DNA from: Rhizobium sp. Leaf306
GTDB lineage: Bacteria; Pseudomonadota; Alphaproteobacteria; Rhizobiales; Rhizobiaceae
Length of the DNA: 64,000 nucleotides
Assembly (NCBI RefSeq): GCF_001423425.1
Contig: NZ_LMNX01000007.1
Coordinates: 37,552-101,551 of the forward strand
Direction: 5' to 3'
Shown: piece after piece, positions 16,246 to 25,151 of the stretch
Numbering within the stretch: position 1 is the stretch's first letter
How the letters are laid out: every line of letters starts with the position of its first letter
Translations under genes and position numbers: made by a program
Notes under the pieces: generated by a model
What the model was told of the DNA's origin: nothing
The model's input: only the letters and a program-made list of their open reading frames with translations
Databases searched by the model: none

Positions 16246-17150
16246 ATATTCGTGACTATAGACGGGCTCTTGGGGGAATCTCCGGCGTCCACGTAACAGC
16301 CTATGACGATTTCGGCGCCATCGAACCCCATATGACCGGCAGGATCATTCGCCGCATCGCCGACGCCGGCATCCACAATATCGTCACTGGTGGCAATACC
16401 GGCGAATTCTACAGCCTTCAGCCTGATGAAGTGCTGCGCCTGCAGGCCATCTGCGTCACAGCGGCAGACGGCAAGGCTGCCGTTACAGCGGCGGCCGGAC
16501 GCTCGATCGGCGAAGCCATCGCCACCGCCCGGTCGGCAAAGCGCGAAGGCGCGCAGGGCGTGATGGTCCATCATCCTCTCGACCCGTTCGCGGCGCCGAA
16601 GACCCAGGCCGACTATTTTATCGCCATTGCCGAAGCGTCGGAGCTGCCGCTCGTTGCTTATGTGCGCTCCAATGCCATGGCCGTCCACGATCTCGCCCGG
16701 ATCGCCACGCATCCGAACATCGCTGGCGTCAAATTCGCATCGACCGACATGATGCTGTTTTCCGAATGCGTCCGCGCGACGGAGGGAACGGATGCGGTTT
16801 GGATCTGCGGTCTGGCGGAAGGCTGGGCGGCTCCCTTCTACGCGCTTGGCGCCAAGGGCTTTACCTCCGGTCTGGTCAATGTCGACCCAGTGCGGTCGAT
16901 GGCGATCTGGATGGCGCTGGAGGCCGGAGACTACGGCAAGGTACGGATGCTGGTCGCTCCGATCGCCGGTTTCGAAGCGCTGCGGGCCAAGTTCAACAAC
17001 GGTGCCAATGTCACGGTCGTCAAGGAGGCGCTGACGTTGCGTGGAGACAGCGTCGGGCCTGTTCGACTGCCGGGTTTGACCAAGCTCGATGCTGACGATC
17101 GCAAAGCTCTCGAAACAATTCTCGAAGGCTGGGAGGCCATGCCCGCATAA
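16242..17150 (+). CDS. DapA/DHDPS-family class I lyase (probable 2-keto-3-deoxy sugar acid aldolase or dehydratase)
   Basis: The 302-residue TIM-barrel protein belongs to the N-acetylneuraminate lyase/DHDPS superfamily. GGNTGEFYSL is the carboxylate-binding loop, VAYVRS holds the conserved tyrosine, and GVKFAS holds the Schiff-base lysine. In a sugar-acid operon such proteins usually cleave or dehydrate 2-keto-3-deoxy acids made by an upstream dehydratase, here the enolase-superfamily enzyme. True lysine biosynthesis is unlikely because of the operon setting. The exact substrate cannot be read from sequence. Confidence 0.83.
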   Translation: MNIRDYRRALGGISGVHVTAYDDFGAIEPHMTGRIIRRIADAGIHNIVTGGNTGEFYSLQPDEVLRLQAICVTAADGKAAVTAAAGRSIGEAIATARSAKREGAQGVMVHHPLDPFAAPKTQADYFIAIAEASELPLVAYVRSNAMAVHDLARIATHPNIAGVKFASTDMMLFSECVRATEGTDAVWICGLAEGWAAPFYALGAKGFTSGLVNVDPVRSMAIWMALEAGDYGKVRMLVAPIAGFEALRAKFNNGANVTVVKEALTLRGDSVGPVRLPGLTKLDADDRKALETILEGWEAMPA

Positions 17151-17225
17151 GCGGGACGGGGAGGACTACGATGCCGGCACGCCTGCGCCGATACGCTAAG
17201 TCAGGTCTGGTGAGGAGGAATGAAT

Positions 17226-18416
17226 ATGTATTCGAAATTTTCACGCCGCGGTTTCTTAGGCGTTGCCGCAGCCAGCACTGCTGCCATGACGCTCTCGTCC
17301 ATTCGCGCCATGGCCGCCGGCCTGCCGCTGCCCACGTCGCCCGTCACGCTTAATATCGTTGATGCGGCCGGCAATCTGGCGCTGACGCAGGGGGCGTTCG
17401 ACGCTTATGCGGCGGCAAAACCCAACCTTGTGTCGCGCATGACGTTCACCAAGGCGACCTCGCCGGAACTGCCCGGCAAGATCAAGGCCCAACAGGCTGC
17501 CAAGCGCCTCGATATTGACGTCGTGCTGATAGGGCCGGACGCGCTTTCGGCGGGCCTTGCACAGGACATGTGGGTCGATATTGCGTCCATAAAGGACAGC
17601 GGCCTGCCGGATCTGAAGGCTATCTACCAGGAACCGGCCTATCGCATGCAGGGGCTGTCCAAGGGCCGCGGCGTCACCATCACCTACTACCCGTCTGGTC
17701 CGCTGCTCGGCTATATGCCGGCCAAGGTCAAGACCGTGCCGAAGACAGCCGAACAGCTGCTCGACTGGACGAGACAGAACCCCAACAAGTTCATCTATGC
17801 GCGGCCGGCCAATTCCGGCCCGGGCCGCACCTTCCTGATGGGCCTGCCTTATCTTCTGAAGGACAGCAATCCCAAGGATCCGGTCAAGGGCTGGGACAAG
17901 ACCTGGGCCTTCCTCAAGGAACTGCACAAGAACATCGAATACTACCCCGCCGGCACGGGCGCGCTGATGAAGGAATTCGGCGAAGGCACCCGCGACATGA
18001 CGGTGACCACGACCGGCTGGGACATCAATCCGCGCGTTCTCGGCGTGGTGCCGAAAGAGGCAGCCATCGGCACGCTCGAAGGGTTCCACTGGGTCTGCGA
18101 CGCGCATTACATCAGCGTGCCCAAGGGCATTTCGGACGAAAAGCTGGCCGTCATTCTCGACATGATCACCTTCATGCTGCAGCCGGCGCAGCAGGCCATC
18201 ACCTATGACAAGGGCTATTTCTATCCGGGTCCGGCCGTCAAAGATGTTCCGCTCTCGATGGCGCCCAAGGCTAGCCAGGATGCCATCGCCGAGTTCGGCC
18301 GTCCGGAATACGACGACTGGATCAAGAACAATCCGGTCGAGCTGCCGCTCGAGCCGGAAGCGCTGGTCGTTGCCTTCCGCCGCTGGGACGAAGACGTCGC
18401 AGCGGTCGCCAAGTAA
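17226..18416 (+). CDS. ABC transporter substrate-binding protein, family 1, Tat-exported
   Basis: The 396-residue protein carries a Tat signal (SRRGFLG, then a hydrophobic core, AMA cleavage near residue 32), which suggests export in folded form. The mature part has the layout of extracellular family 1 proteins that feed PotA/PotB/PotC-like or iron/thiamine-like transporters (DIDVVLIGPDALSAGL, NPNKFIYARPANSGPG). ATG 17226 is preferred since GAGGAGG ends seven bases upstream; ATG 17220 touches that site. A strong hairpin separates it from the ATPase gene. It should bind the sugar acid or lactone used by the operon. Confidence 0.8.
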   Translation: MYSKFSRRGFLGVAAASTAAMTLSSIRAMAAGLPLPTSPVTLNIVDAAGNLALTQGAFDAYAAAKPNLVSRMTFTKATSPELPGKIKAQQAAKRLDIDVVLIGPDALSAGLAQDMWVDIASIKDSGLPDLKAIYQEPAYRMQGLSKGRGVTITYYPSGPLLGYMPAKVKTVPKTAEQLLDWTRQNPNKFIYARPANSGPGRTFLMGLPYLLKDSNPKDPVKGWDKTWAFLKELHKNIEYYPAGTGALMKEFGEGTRDMTVTTTGWDINPRVLGVVPKEAAIGTLEGFHWVCDAHYISVPKGISDEKLAVILDMITFMLQPAQQAITYDKGYFYPGPAVKDVPLSMAPKASQDAIAEFGRPEYDDWIKNNPVELPLEPEALVVAFRRWDEDVAAVAK

Positions 18417-18437
18417 CGAGACACATATCCGGATACA

Positions 18438-18463
18438 CATGGCCTCCGCTCCGCGGGGCCATG
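18438..18463 (+). repeat. intercistronic hairpin after the binding-protein gene
   Basis: CATGGCC (18438-18444) pairs with GGCCATG (18457-18463), and inside it CCGC (18446-18449) pairs with GCGG (18453-18456), giving an 11-bp stem with one bulged T and a 3-base loop. No T-run follows. It probably protects the upstream binding-protein message or reduces read-through. Confidence 0.6.
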
Positions 18464-18486
18464 TTCTCCCATGACGAGGCCGATCG

Positions 18487-19554
18487 ATGCAGCTTGCTTC
18501 CATGCCCTTCAATGAAATCCGCCTCGACCGGATGAGCCGCTCATTCGGAGCGCTGAATGCCTTGCGCGACATCAGCCTGTCGATAAAGAAGGGTGAGTTC
18601 ATCGCACTTCTTGGCCCGTCCGGCTGTGGCAAATCCACCGCTCTCAATTGCATTGCCGGCCTCCTGTCGACGACGGGCGGCGGGATCTATATCGACGACA
18701 AGCGCATCGACCAGTTCAAGCCGGAAGACCGCGGCTTCGGCATGGTGTTCCAGAACTACGCCCTGTTTCCGCACATGAGCGTGCGAAAGAATATCGGCTT
18801 CGGCCTGAAAATGCGTTCAAGGCCCAAGGCCGAGATCGACACAAAGGTCGATGAGGCACTGGCGCTGGTGCGCCTTCAAGGTCAGGCGGAAAAACTGCCC
18901 GGCCAGCTGTCCGGCGGGCAGCAGCAGCGCGTCGCGATCGCCCGTGCCATCGTCATCGAGCCGCCGCTGGTGCTGATGGACGAGCCGCTGTCCAACCTCG
19001 ACGCCAAGCTGCGGCTGGAGATGCGCGCCGAAATCCGCCGCATCCACAACCAGATGAAGGCGACGACCATCTACGTCACCCATGACCAGGACGAGGCGCT
19101 GTCGCTGGCCGACCGGATCGTGGTGCTGCGCAACGGGGCCATCCGCCAGGTCGGCACGCCGCATGAGCTTTACGAGCGCCCGGCGCATCTGGACGTCGCC
19201 GAATTCATGGGGTTCCGCAACCGCTTCTCCGGCAAAGTTGTCTCGCGTCAAGGCGAACGCGCCACGGTTTCTGCCGGCTCCTTCTCCGTCTCGGGCACGG
19301 TTGCCGAAGACCTGCAGCCCGGCGCGTCGGCGGTCCTTGCCGTTCGTCCCGACGACGTGACGCTGTCCGACGGGGCTCCCGGCGGCGTTCCCGTCACGGT
19401 CGAGGCGATCGAATACCGCGGCCGCGAATATGTCGGCATCGCCAGAACGCCGGACGGGGTGGAGATCATTTTCCACGCCGATCACGCGGCGGCACCCGGC
19501 AGCACCGTGTCGCTGTCGATCGATCCGGCCCGCGCACTCGTGTTTGCGGCCTGA
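18487..19554 (+). CDS. ABC transporter ATP-binding protein (PotA/FbpC type with TOBE domain)
   Basis: The 355-residue ATPase has Walker A GPSGCGKST, Q-loop FQNYALFPHMSV, signature LSGGQQQRVAIARAI, Walker B LVLMDEPLSNLDAK and switch VTHDQDEA. After residue 240 it continues into a TOBE (beta-barrel) domain with the typical RPDDVTLS segment, as in importers for polyamines, iron, thiamine or sugars. Together with the two permeases downstream it forms the importer of this operon. Stop codon and downstream ribosome site nearly coincide (TGAAGGAG). Confidence 0.9.
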   Translation: MQLASMPFNEIRLDRMSRSFGALNALRDISLSIKKGEFIALLGPSGCGKSTALNCIAGLLSTTGGGIYIDDKRIDQFKPEDRGFGMVFQNYALFPHMSVRKNIGFGLKMRSRPKAEIDTKVDEALALVRLQGQAEKLPGQLSGGQQQRVAIARAIVIEPPLVLMDEPLSNLDAKLRLEMRAEIRRIHNQMKATTIYVTHDQDEALSLADRIVVLRNGAIRQVGTPHELYERPAHLDVAEFMGFRNRFSGKVVSRQGERATVSAGSFSVSGTVAEDLQPGASAVLAVRPDDVTLSDGAPGGVPVTVEAIEYRGREYVGIARTPDGVEIIFHADHAAAPGSTVSLSIDPARALVFAA

Positions 19555-19565
19555 AGGAGATGGCC

Positions 19566-20465
19566 ATGACCTCCTCCACATCCCAGGAAACAACCTCATT
19601 TCGCCAAAAGCTTGCGTTGCGCGGCATAGACGGCGTTACGCTGCTCGTCCTGCCGTCCATGCTCTTCGTGCTGGCGATCTTCATCTACCCGTTCATTCAC
19701 GGGTTGCTGCTGTCCTTCAAGCCGCTGCGCGAAGGCGGCATGTTTGCCAACTACATCACATTCTTCTCCGATCCCTATCTCTACAACACGATCGCCGCGA
19801 CCCTTCGCCTTGCCGTGCCCGTGACGCTTTTGAGCGTCCTAGTCGCGGTGCCGGTCGCGATGCGGGTGCGGCTGGTCCGGCGGCAGCGGCTGCTGACGAC
19901 GCTGCTGGTGCTGCCGATCACGCTCGGGACGGTTCTGGTGGCGCAGGGCATGCTCAACTACCTCGGTCCGCAAGGCTGGTTCAGCCGATCGCTGATGCTT
20001 CTGCACATCATCGGCTCGCCGCTGAAGCTCACCAACAATTATTGGGGCGTGTTTCTGTCGCTGATCATCACGGTGTTTCCGTTCACCTTCCTGCTGACGC
20101 TCTCCTACGTGACGGGCATCGACCCCGGGCTTGAAAAAGCGGCCGCCACCCATGGCGCGTCCGCCTGGCAGCGGTTTCGCCATGTCATGCTGCCGCTGCT
20201 GGTGCCGGGGCTGGCGATCGCCTTCTGCCTCACCTTCGTGCAGGCCTTCGCGGTCTTTCCCTCTGCCGTGCTTTTGGGGGCGCCGTCAGGCCCCACCCGC
20301 GTCATCTCGATCGCCGCCGCCCAGGCAGCCTTCGAGCAGTATGATTTCACCATGGCCTCAGCGATTGCCATGATCATGGGAGTCGTGCAGCTCTGCATCG
20401 TGCTGATCGTGCTCGTCGTCCGCAACCTCTTCTACCGTGGCGCCACCAGTGGCGGGAAAGGCTGA
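19566..20465 (+). CDS. ABC transporter permease (PotB-like)
   Basis: The 299-residue membrane protein has about six helices and an EAA loop at EKAAATHGASAWQRFRHVMLPLLVPGL, which contacts the ATPase. The layout is that of the first permease of polyamine/2-aminoethylphosphonate-like systems. ATG 19566 is chosen because AAGGAG is spaced six bases before it; ATG 19560 overlaps that site. It is followed at once by the second permease gene. Confidence 0.88.
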   Translation: MTSSTSQETTSFRQKLALRGIDGVTLLVLPSMLFVLAIFIYPFIHGLLLSFKPLREGGMFANYITFFSDPYLYNTIAATLRLAVPVTLLSVLVAVPVAMRVRLVRRQRLLTTLLVLPITLGTVLVAQGMLNYLGPQGWFSRSLMLLHIIGSPLKLTNNYWGVFLSLIITVFPFTFLLTLSYVTGIDPGLEKAAATHGASAWQRFRHVMLPLLVPGLAIAFCLTFVQAFAVFPSAVLLGAPSGPTRVISIAAAQAAFEQYDFTMASAIAMIMGVVQLCIVLIVLVVRNLFYRGATSGGKG

Positions 20466-20469
20466 AGCC

Positions 20470-21315
20470 ATGATCCGCGATACCACCATCGGCGCCAAAC
20501 TCTGGATCACCGCGGTCTGGGCCATCACGATCTTCTTCGTGCTCAACGTGCTTGCCATCATCGCGACCGTGATCGTCTCTTCGCTCGGCACCCGCTGGCT
20601 CGGCACCTGGCTGCCGAACGCCTTTACGCTCAACTGGTATGCGTCCGCATGGCAGGAATTCCAGCTGGGACCCGTGCTGTTCGTGACCTTCCAGATCGCG
20701 TTCACGGTCGTGGCGCTCTCCGGCCTGCTCGGCGTCACGGCCGCCTATGCCATGGCGCGACGGGATTTCCCGGGCAAGAAACTGGTGATGTTTCTCTTTC
20801 TGCTGCCGCTGCTGGTGCCGCCGATCACCTTCGGCATTCCGCTTGCGACCGTGCTCTACCAGTTCAACGTCGGCGGAACCTTCTGGGGCGTGGTGCTTGC
20901 CAATCTCGTGCCGACGGTGCCCTTCGTCATCCTGGTGATGATCCCCTTCATTGAGCAGATCGATCCGAAGGTGGAGGCGGCCGCGCGGGTTTTTGGCGCC
21001 GGCACCTTCAAGCTTTTCGTGCATGTGCTGATGCCGATGCTGATCCCCGGCATTCTTGCCTCGCTGCTGCTGGTGCTGGTGCGCACCGTCGCCATGTTCG
21101 AGCTGACCTTCCTGACCGCCGGACCGACCAGCCAGACGCTCGTCGTCTCGCTCTATTACGCGGTGTTTGCCTCGGGCGTGCGGGCCGTCCAGTCGATCGA
21201 TGCGATGGCCGTCATCTACATGGTGTCGACGTTGGTCTGGCTGCTGGTCGCGCTGCGCTTCGTCAATCCGACCCAGATCGTCGCCCGCGGCAACCAGTCG
21301 TCCAACGCCCACTGA
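20470..21315 (+). CDS. ABC transporter permease (PotC-like)
   Basis: The 281-residue membrane protein is the partner of the preceding permease. Its EAA loop reads EAAARVFGAGTFKLFVHVLMPMLIPG. A heterodimer of the two permeases is expected. The start ATG 20470 lies four bases after the previous stop. A GC-rich hairpin at 21326-21344 separates it from the dehydratase gene, so transport and catabolic parts of the operon may be expressed at different levels. Confidence 0.88.
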   Translation: MIRDTTIGAKLWITAVWAITIFFVLNVLAIIATVIVSSLGTRWLGTWLPNAFTLNWYASAWQEFQLGPVLFVTFQIAFTVVALSGLLGVTAAYAMARRDFPGKKLVMFLFLLPLLVPPITFGIPLATVLYQFNVGGTFWGVVLANLVPTVPFVILVMIPFIEQIDPKVEAAARVFGAGTFKLFVHVLMPMLIPGILASLLLVLVRTVAMFELTFLTAGPTSQTLVVSLYYAVFASGVRAVQSIDAMAVIYMVSTLVWLLVALRFVNPTQIVARGNQSSNAH

Positions 21316-21325
21316 TGCCTCCCGG

Positions 21326-21344
21326 CCGGCGTTCAGCGCGCCGG
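21326..21344 (+). repeat. intercistronic hairpin between transporter and catabolic genes
   Basis: CCGGCG (21326-21331) pairs with CGCCGG (21339-21344) around a 7-base loop. It lies in the 57-base gap between the second permease and the enolase-superfamily gene. There is no T-run, so a full terminator is unlikely. Confidence 0.45.
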
Positions 21345-21372
21345 TCCATCCCGTGCTTATCCGGAAGATCCG

Positions 21373-22575
21373 ATGAAAATCACCGCGCTCGAGACGATCC
21401 AGCTTCCCAGCCTCAACAATATTATCTGGCTGCATGTGCACACCGATGAAGGCATCATCGGGCTTGGGGAAACCTTCCGAGGCACGAACGCCGTCGCGGC
21501 CTATATTCACTCGGAAGTGGCGCCGGCGCTGATCGGCCAGAACCCGCTGCATATCGACCGCATCTCCAAGCTGCTGACCGAGACCTATGTGGGCTTCCGC
21601 TCGTCGGGCGTCGAAATCCGCGCGGCGTCGGCGGTCGATATCGCGCTGTGGGACATTTTCGGAAAGGTCACCAACCAGCCGATCCACCAGCTGCTCGGCG
21701 GGCTCTCGCGCCCGGCGATCCGCACCTACAACACCTGCGCCGGCTATTCCTACAACAGCCGCGGTGCGCGCCGCTATATCGGAGATGCCGATGAAACGCA
21801 GGGGCCTTACGACGACCAGGTCGCATTCAGCAAGGATGCCGGCGCGCTGGCCGAAAGCCTGCTCTCCGAAGGCATTACGGCCATGAAGATCTGGCCGCTC
21901 GATCCGTTCGCGGTGGCCGGCGGCGGCAATTTCATCCACCGGGATGATCTGGAAAAGGGTCTGGAGCCGTTCCGCAAGATCCGCGATGCGGTGGGCGACC
22001 GGATGGAGGTCATGGTCGAGCTGCATTCGATGTGGGACCTGCCGTCGGCGCTGGCGATCGCCCGCGAGATCAAGCAGTTCCGGCCCTTCTGGATGGAAGA
22101 TCCGATCAAGATGCAGGATACCGAAGCACTGACCGTCTATGCGCAGCGCTCCGGCCTGCCGGTCTGCGCCAGCGAGACGCTGGCGACCCGGGCGCAATTC
22201 GTCGAGCTGCTCCGCAAGAACGCGGTGGACTATGTGATGCTCGATATTTCCTGGTGCGGGGGCCTCAGCGAAGCCAAGAAGATCGCCTCCATGGCGGAAG
22301 CCTTCCAGCGGCCGATCGCGCCGCACGACTGCACGGGTCCCGTGGTGTTTGCGGCCTCGATCCACCTGTCGCTGAACGCGCCGAATGCCGTCTTCCAGGA
22401 ATCGGTTCGTGCCTATTATTCCACCTGGTATCGAGATCTCGTCACCGTCATGCCGCGGATCGAGAACGGCATGATCTACCCGTTCGAGGGGGCGGGGCTG
22501 GGGCTAGAGCTCGGCGACTACGTACTAGATAATCCCGACGTCCAGCGCCGCACCACGTCGGTTCGTGACTTCTGA
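21373..22575 (+). CDS. enolase-superfamily (mandelate racemase/sugar acid dehydratase-like) protein
   Basis: The 400-residue enzyme has the N-terminal capping domain and C-terminal barrel of the mandelate racemase group. Metal ligands are visible as E in VELHSMWD, E/D in WMEDPIK and E in ASETLATR; the general base histidine is in APHDCTGPV, and a barrel lysine is in AMKIWPLD. Sugar acid dehydratases of this family convert aldonates or uronates to 2-keto-3-deoxy acids, which the DapA-like lyase of the same operon could then process. The stop overlaps the next start (TGATG). Substrate unknown. Confidence 0.84.
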   Translation: MKITALETIQLPSLNNIIWLHVHTDEGIIGLGETFRGTNAVAAYIHSEVAPALIGQNPLHIDRISKLLTETYVGFRSSGVEIRAASAVDIALWDIFGKVTNQPIHQLLGGLSRPAIRTYNTCAGYSYNSRGARRYIGDADETQGPYDDQVAFSKDAGALAESLLSEGITAMKIWPLDPFAVAGGGNFIHRDDLEKGLEPFRKIRDAVGDRMEVMVELHSMWDLPSALAIAREIKQFRPFWMEDPIKMQDTEALTVYAQRSGLPVCASETLATRAQFVELLRKNAVDYVMLDISWCGGLSEAKKIASMAEAFQRPIAPHDCTGPVVFAASIHLSLNAPNAVFQESVRAYYSTWYRDLVTVMPRIENGMIYPFEGAGLGLELGDYVLDNPDVQRRTTSVRDF

Positions 22576-23450
22576 TGCTGGACTTCCAGCCCATCGGCGG
22601 GGTCAGCCTGGCACTCGGCGAGAGCCCGGTGTGGGACGACAGGCGAGAGCTGGTTTTTCTCTGCGACATCCCGACCGGCAGGCTGCTTGCGTTGCGGCTC
22701 GGCGAAGGGATCGTCCGGGAGTGGGTGCTCGGGGAGAATGTCTGCTCGATCGGTTTGTGCGAAAGCGGCCGGCTGGTGGTGGCTCTCACCCGCGAGATCA
22801 TCCTTTTTGATCCCGACAGCGGCCTGTCGGAGCCTCTGGCGCAGCTTGAAGGAGAACTCGAGACGAACCGGTTCAACGACGGCAAGGTCGGTCCCGACGG
22901 CGCGTTCTGGGTCGGCACCACAGACCAGCGGGCGCAGCGCGAGGCGATCTGTTCGCTCTACCGGATCGGCGCCGACGGCCGCATGCTTGCCAAGAAAACC
23001 GGCCTCATCATCTCCAATGGTCTTGCCTGGTCGCCGGATGGACGCATCATGTACCATTCCGATTCCGGCGGCAGATGGATCGAGCGGCATGACTTCGACC
23101 CGGCGACGGGAGCGATGGGTGAAGAGCTGCGGATTGCGGAGCCAAGCGAGGTAGACGGACGGCCGGATGGCGCCGCCATCGATTGCGACGGCAATTACTG
23201 GAGTGCCGGTGTCTCCGCCGGTTGCCTTAACCACTATGCGCCGGATGGCGCGTTGATCGGTAAGCATCCGCTGCCAGTGCCTTCGCCGACCATGCCGTGC
23301 TTCTGCGGGCCGGACCTGAAGACGCTGCTCGTGACCTCGCACCGTTATCTTTCGGCCGAGGCGCTCGAGCGCCATCCGCTTGCCGGAAGCGTCCTCCTGG
23401 CGCAGTCGGCGGTAGCGGGCACGCCGATCCATCGCATGCGGGGGGTCTGA
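22575..23450 (+). CDS. SMP-30/gluconolactonase-family lactonase
   Basis: The 291-residue beta-propeller protein has the metal-site residues of the regucalcin/gluconolactonase family: E in LGESPVWD, N in RFNDGKVGPDG, N in ISNGLAWSPDG and the following D in YHSDS. These bind the divalent metal that opens sugar lactones to aldonic acids in the cytosol. It begins inside the stop codon of the dehydratase gene, so the two steps (lactone opening, then dehydration) are probably coupled. No signal peptide is present. Confidence 0.87.
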   Translation: MLDFQPIGGVSLALGESPVWDDRRELVFLCDIPTGRLLALRLGEGIVREWVLGENVCSIGLCESGRLVVALTREIILFDPDSGLSEPLAQLEGELETNRFNDGKVGPDGAFWVGTTDQRAQREAICSLYRIGADGRMLAKKTGLIISNGLAWSPDGRIMYHSDSGGRWIERHDFDPATGAMGEELRIAEPSEVDGRPDGAAIDCDGNYWSAGVSAGCLNHYAPDGALIGKHPLPVPSPTMPCFCGPDLKTLLVTSHRYLSAEALERHPLAGSVLLAQSAVAGTPIHRMRGV

Positions 23451-23452
23451 AC

Positions 23453-24376
23453 GTGTCACCGGAGACGGAGACCCTGCATCACCTCACGGCGCATGGCTAT
23501 GATCTGACGCTCGATGCCCTCAACGGCGCCAGTCTCACGGCGCTCCGATGGCTGAAACCGGGCGGCACCTGGTTCGAGATCCTGCATCCATGCCCGCCGG
23601 CCATCACAGCCCGAACCGGCGGCTGCTTCGTCATGGCGCCGTTCGCCAACCGGCTTGATGGCGGACGGTTTCCCGGAGCGCGCGGCCCCATCCAGCTGCC
23701 CGTCAACAGGCCGGAGGAGGACCTCGCGATCCACGGCTTTTCCCGGGACCGGGCATGGAGGGTGGTGGACGCGTCAGGCGATCGCCTGACGCTCGTCGAC
23801 AAGTTTGCTGAGCCAGGCAATCCGTTCGCCTACACGCTGATGCTGGAGATCAGCCTCAGTTCTTCCGGAGTCGAACTGCTGCTGCGCCTCACCAACTCGG
23901 CGACAGAGAGCCTTCCCTACGGCCTCGGCTTTCATCCGTGGTTCCGCAAGACGGCGAACACGCGGCTCACCTTTCAAGCGACGACTGGTTTCGGGCGGGA
24001 TCCACGCGGCTTTGCCACAGCCCCGGTCCCGGCAGAGCAACGCCCGACTTTCTCGTCGGGCGTGGATGTCTCGGCCATACCCTGGTTCGACGGTCACTAT
24101 GCGGGCTGGACATCGAGGACTGCTGCGATCGACTGGTTGTCGGACTGGGTAAGTATGACGATGCAGGCGAGGGGAGCGCTGACCAACCTGCAGGTCTATG
24201 TGCCGGATAACCTACCCGTCCTCTGTGTCGAGCCGGTCAGTCACGTGCCAGATGTCCACAACCGCCGCGACCTGGCCGGGTATGGCGACGTTGCGCGGCT
24301 TGCGCCTGGCGAAACGATCGAGGGCACCATGATCCTCTGCTGCTCCGGCACCAGCCAGCCAGACGCGGACCAGTGA
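23453..24376 (+). CDS. aldose 1-epimerase-family (mutarotase) protein
   Basis: The 307-residue protein has the galactose-mutarotase-like beta fold: GGCFVMAPFANRLDGG near the start, HGFSRDRAW with a catalytic histidine, GLGFHPWF with the second histidine, and CVEPVSHVPDV near the C-terminus with the catalytic glutamate. The start is taken as GTG 23453, three bases after the lactonase stop, because GGGGGG lies upstream; a frame start at 23297 would overlap the lactonase by 150 bases. It would interconvert sugar anomers ahead of oxidation, and it is the last gene of the operon. Confidence 0.85.
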   Translation: MSPETETLHHLTAHGYDLTLDALNGASLTALRWLKPGGTWFEILHPCPPAITARTGGCFVMAPFANRLDGGRFPGARGPIQLPVNRPEEDLAIHGFSRDRAWRVVDASGDRLTLVDKFAEPGNPFAYTLMLEISLSSSGVELLLRLTNSATESLPYGLGFHPWFRKTANTRLTFQATTGFGRDPRGFATAPVPAEQRPTFSSGVDVSAIPWFDGHYAGWTSRTAAIDWLSDWVSMTMQARGALTNLQVYVPDNLPVLCVEPVSHVPDVHNRRDLAGYGDVARLAPGETIEGTMILCCSGTSQPDADQ

Positions 24377-24382
24377 CGTGTT

Positions 24383-25141
24383 CTACTTCATCGATGCGAG
24401 CAGTGCCTTGCTGCCTGCGGTCAGCAGGCCGATATCGGTGCAGCCCGCGACGAAGACGAAGCCCATGTCCAGGCAGCGCTTTGCATCGTTAGGGCCGATG
24501 AGGATGCCGGGAGGCTTTCCAAGCTTCCGGATCCGTTCAGCAGCCGTTTCCAGAACTGTCCATACTTCCGGGTGGCCCGGGTTTCCAAGATATCCAAGAT
24601 CAGCCGACAGGTCGGCAGGCCCAATAAAGATACCGTCGACGCCCTCGACCGCGGCAATGGCCTCGAGGTTTGCGAGTGCCTCCCGGGTCTCGATCTGGAC
24701 AATGATGCAGATCTCCTTTTGCACATCGGCCAGTTCGGAGACAAAGCGGCCGTAGCCGTTGGCGCGGGATCCGAGCGAAAGGCCGCGGCTGCCACGGGGA
24801 GGATAGGTGGCGCGTTCCACAGCGGCCTTTGCTTCTTCCGCGTTCTGGACAAAAGGCAGGAGCAGTGTCTGCGCGCCGGCATCCAGGTATCGTTTGATCA
24901 GCACCGGGTCGTTCCAGGCCGGACGCACCACAGCACTTGCTGGCGTCGCCCTCAACGCCTGCAATTGCGTCACCACACCGGGAAGTTCGTTGGGCGCATG
25001 TTCCGTATCCAGCAACACCCAGTCAAAGCCTGCCTCGCCCAGAATTTCAGCCGCGATGTTCGAACACAGGCTCGACCAGGCGCCGATCTGCGGCTGCATG
25101 TCCTTGATCGCCCATTTGAACCGGTTGCGGTCGCTCAGCAT
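24383..25141 (-). CDS. HpcH/HpaI-family aldolase (2-keto-3-deoxy acid aldolase-like)
   Basis: The 252-residue class II aldolase has WVLLDTEHAPNEL (metal and base region), VVRPAWNDPVLIKRYLDAGA with the catalytic arginine, LLLPFVQNAEEA, QIETREAL (metal glutamate) and IFIGPADLSADLG (metal aspartate). Members cleave 2-keto-3-deoxy acids to pyruvate and an aldehyde. It is the last gene of the minus-strand operon and so could finish the pathway started by the IlvD/Edd dehydratase. The ATG at 25141 fits the family start; the longer frame to 25234 adds an arginine-rich tail not seen in the family. It ends 6 bases from the convergent operon. Confidence 0.87.
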   Translation of the reverse strand: MLSDRNRFKWAIKDMQPQIGAWSSLCSNIAAEILGEAGFDWVLLDTEHAPNELPGVVTQLQALRATPASAVVRPAWNDPVLIKRYLDAGAQTLLLPFVQNAEEAKAAVERATYPPRGSRGLSLGSRANGYGRFVSELADVQKEICIIVQIETREALANLEAIAAVEGVDGIFIGPADLSADLGYLGNPGHPEVWTVLETAAERIRKLGKPPGILIGPNDAKRCLDMGFVFVAGCTDIGLLTAGSKALLASMK

Positions 25142-25151
25142 TGTGATCGCC

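Noticed and set aside
20374..22365. A 663-codon minus-strand open frame opposite the permease and dehydratase genes
   Set aside because: Composition (RDRQQHHD-type repeats) is that of antisense high-GC DNA; the plus strand has recognised families with catalytic residues.
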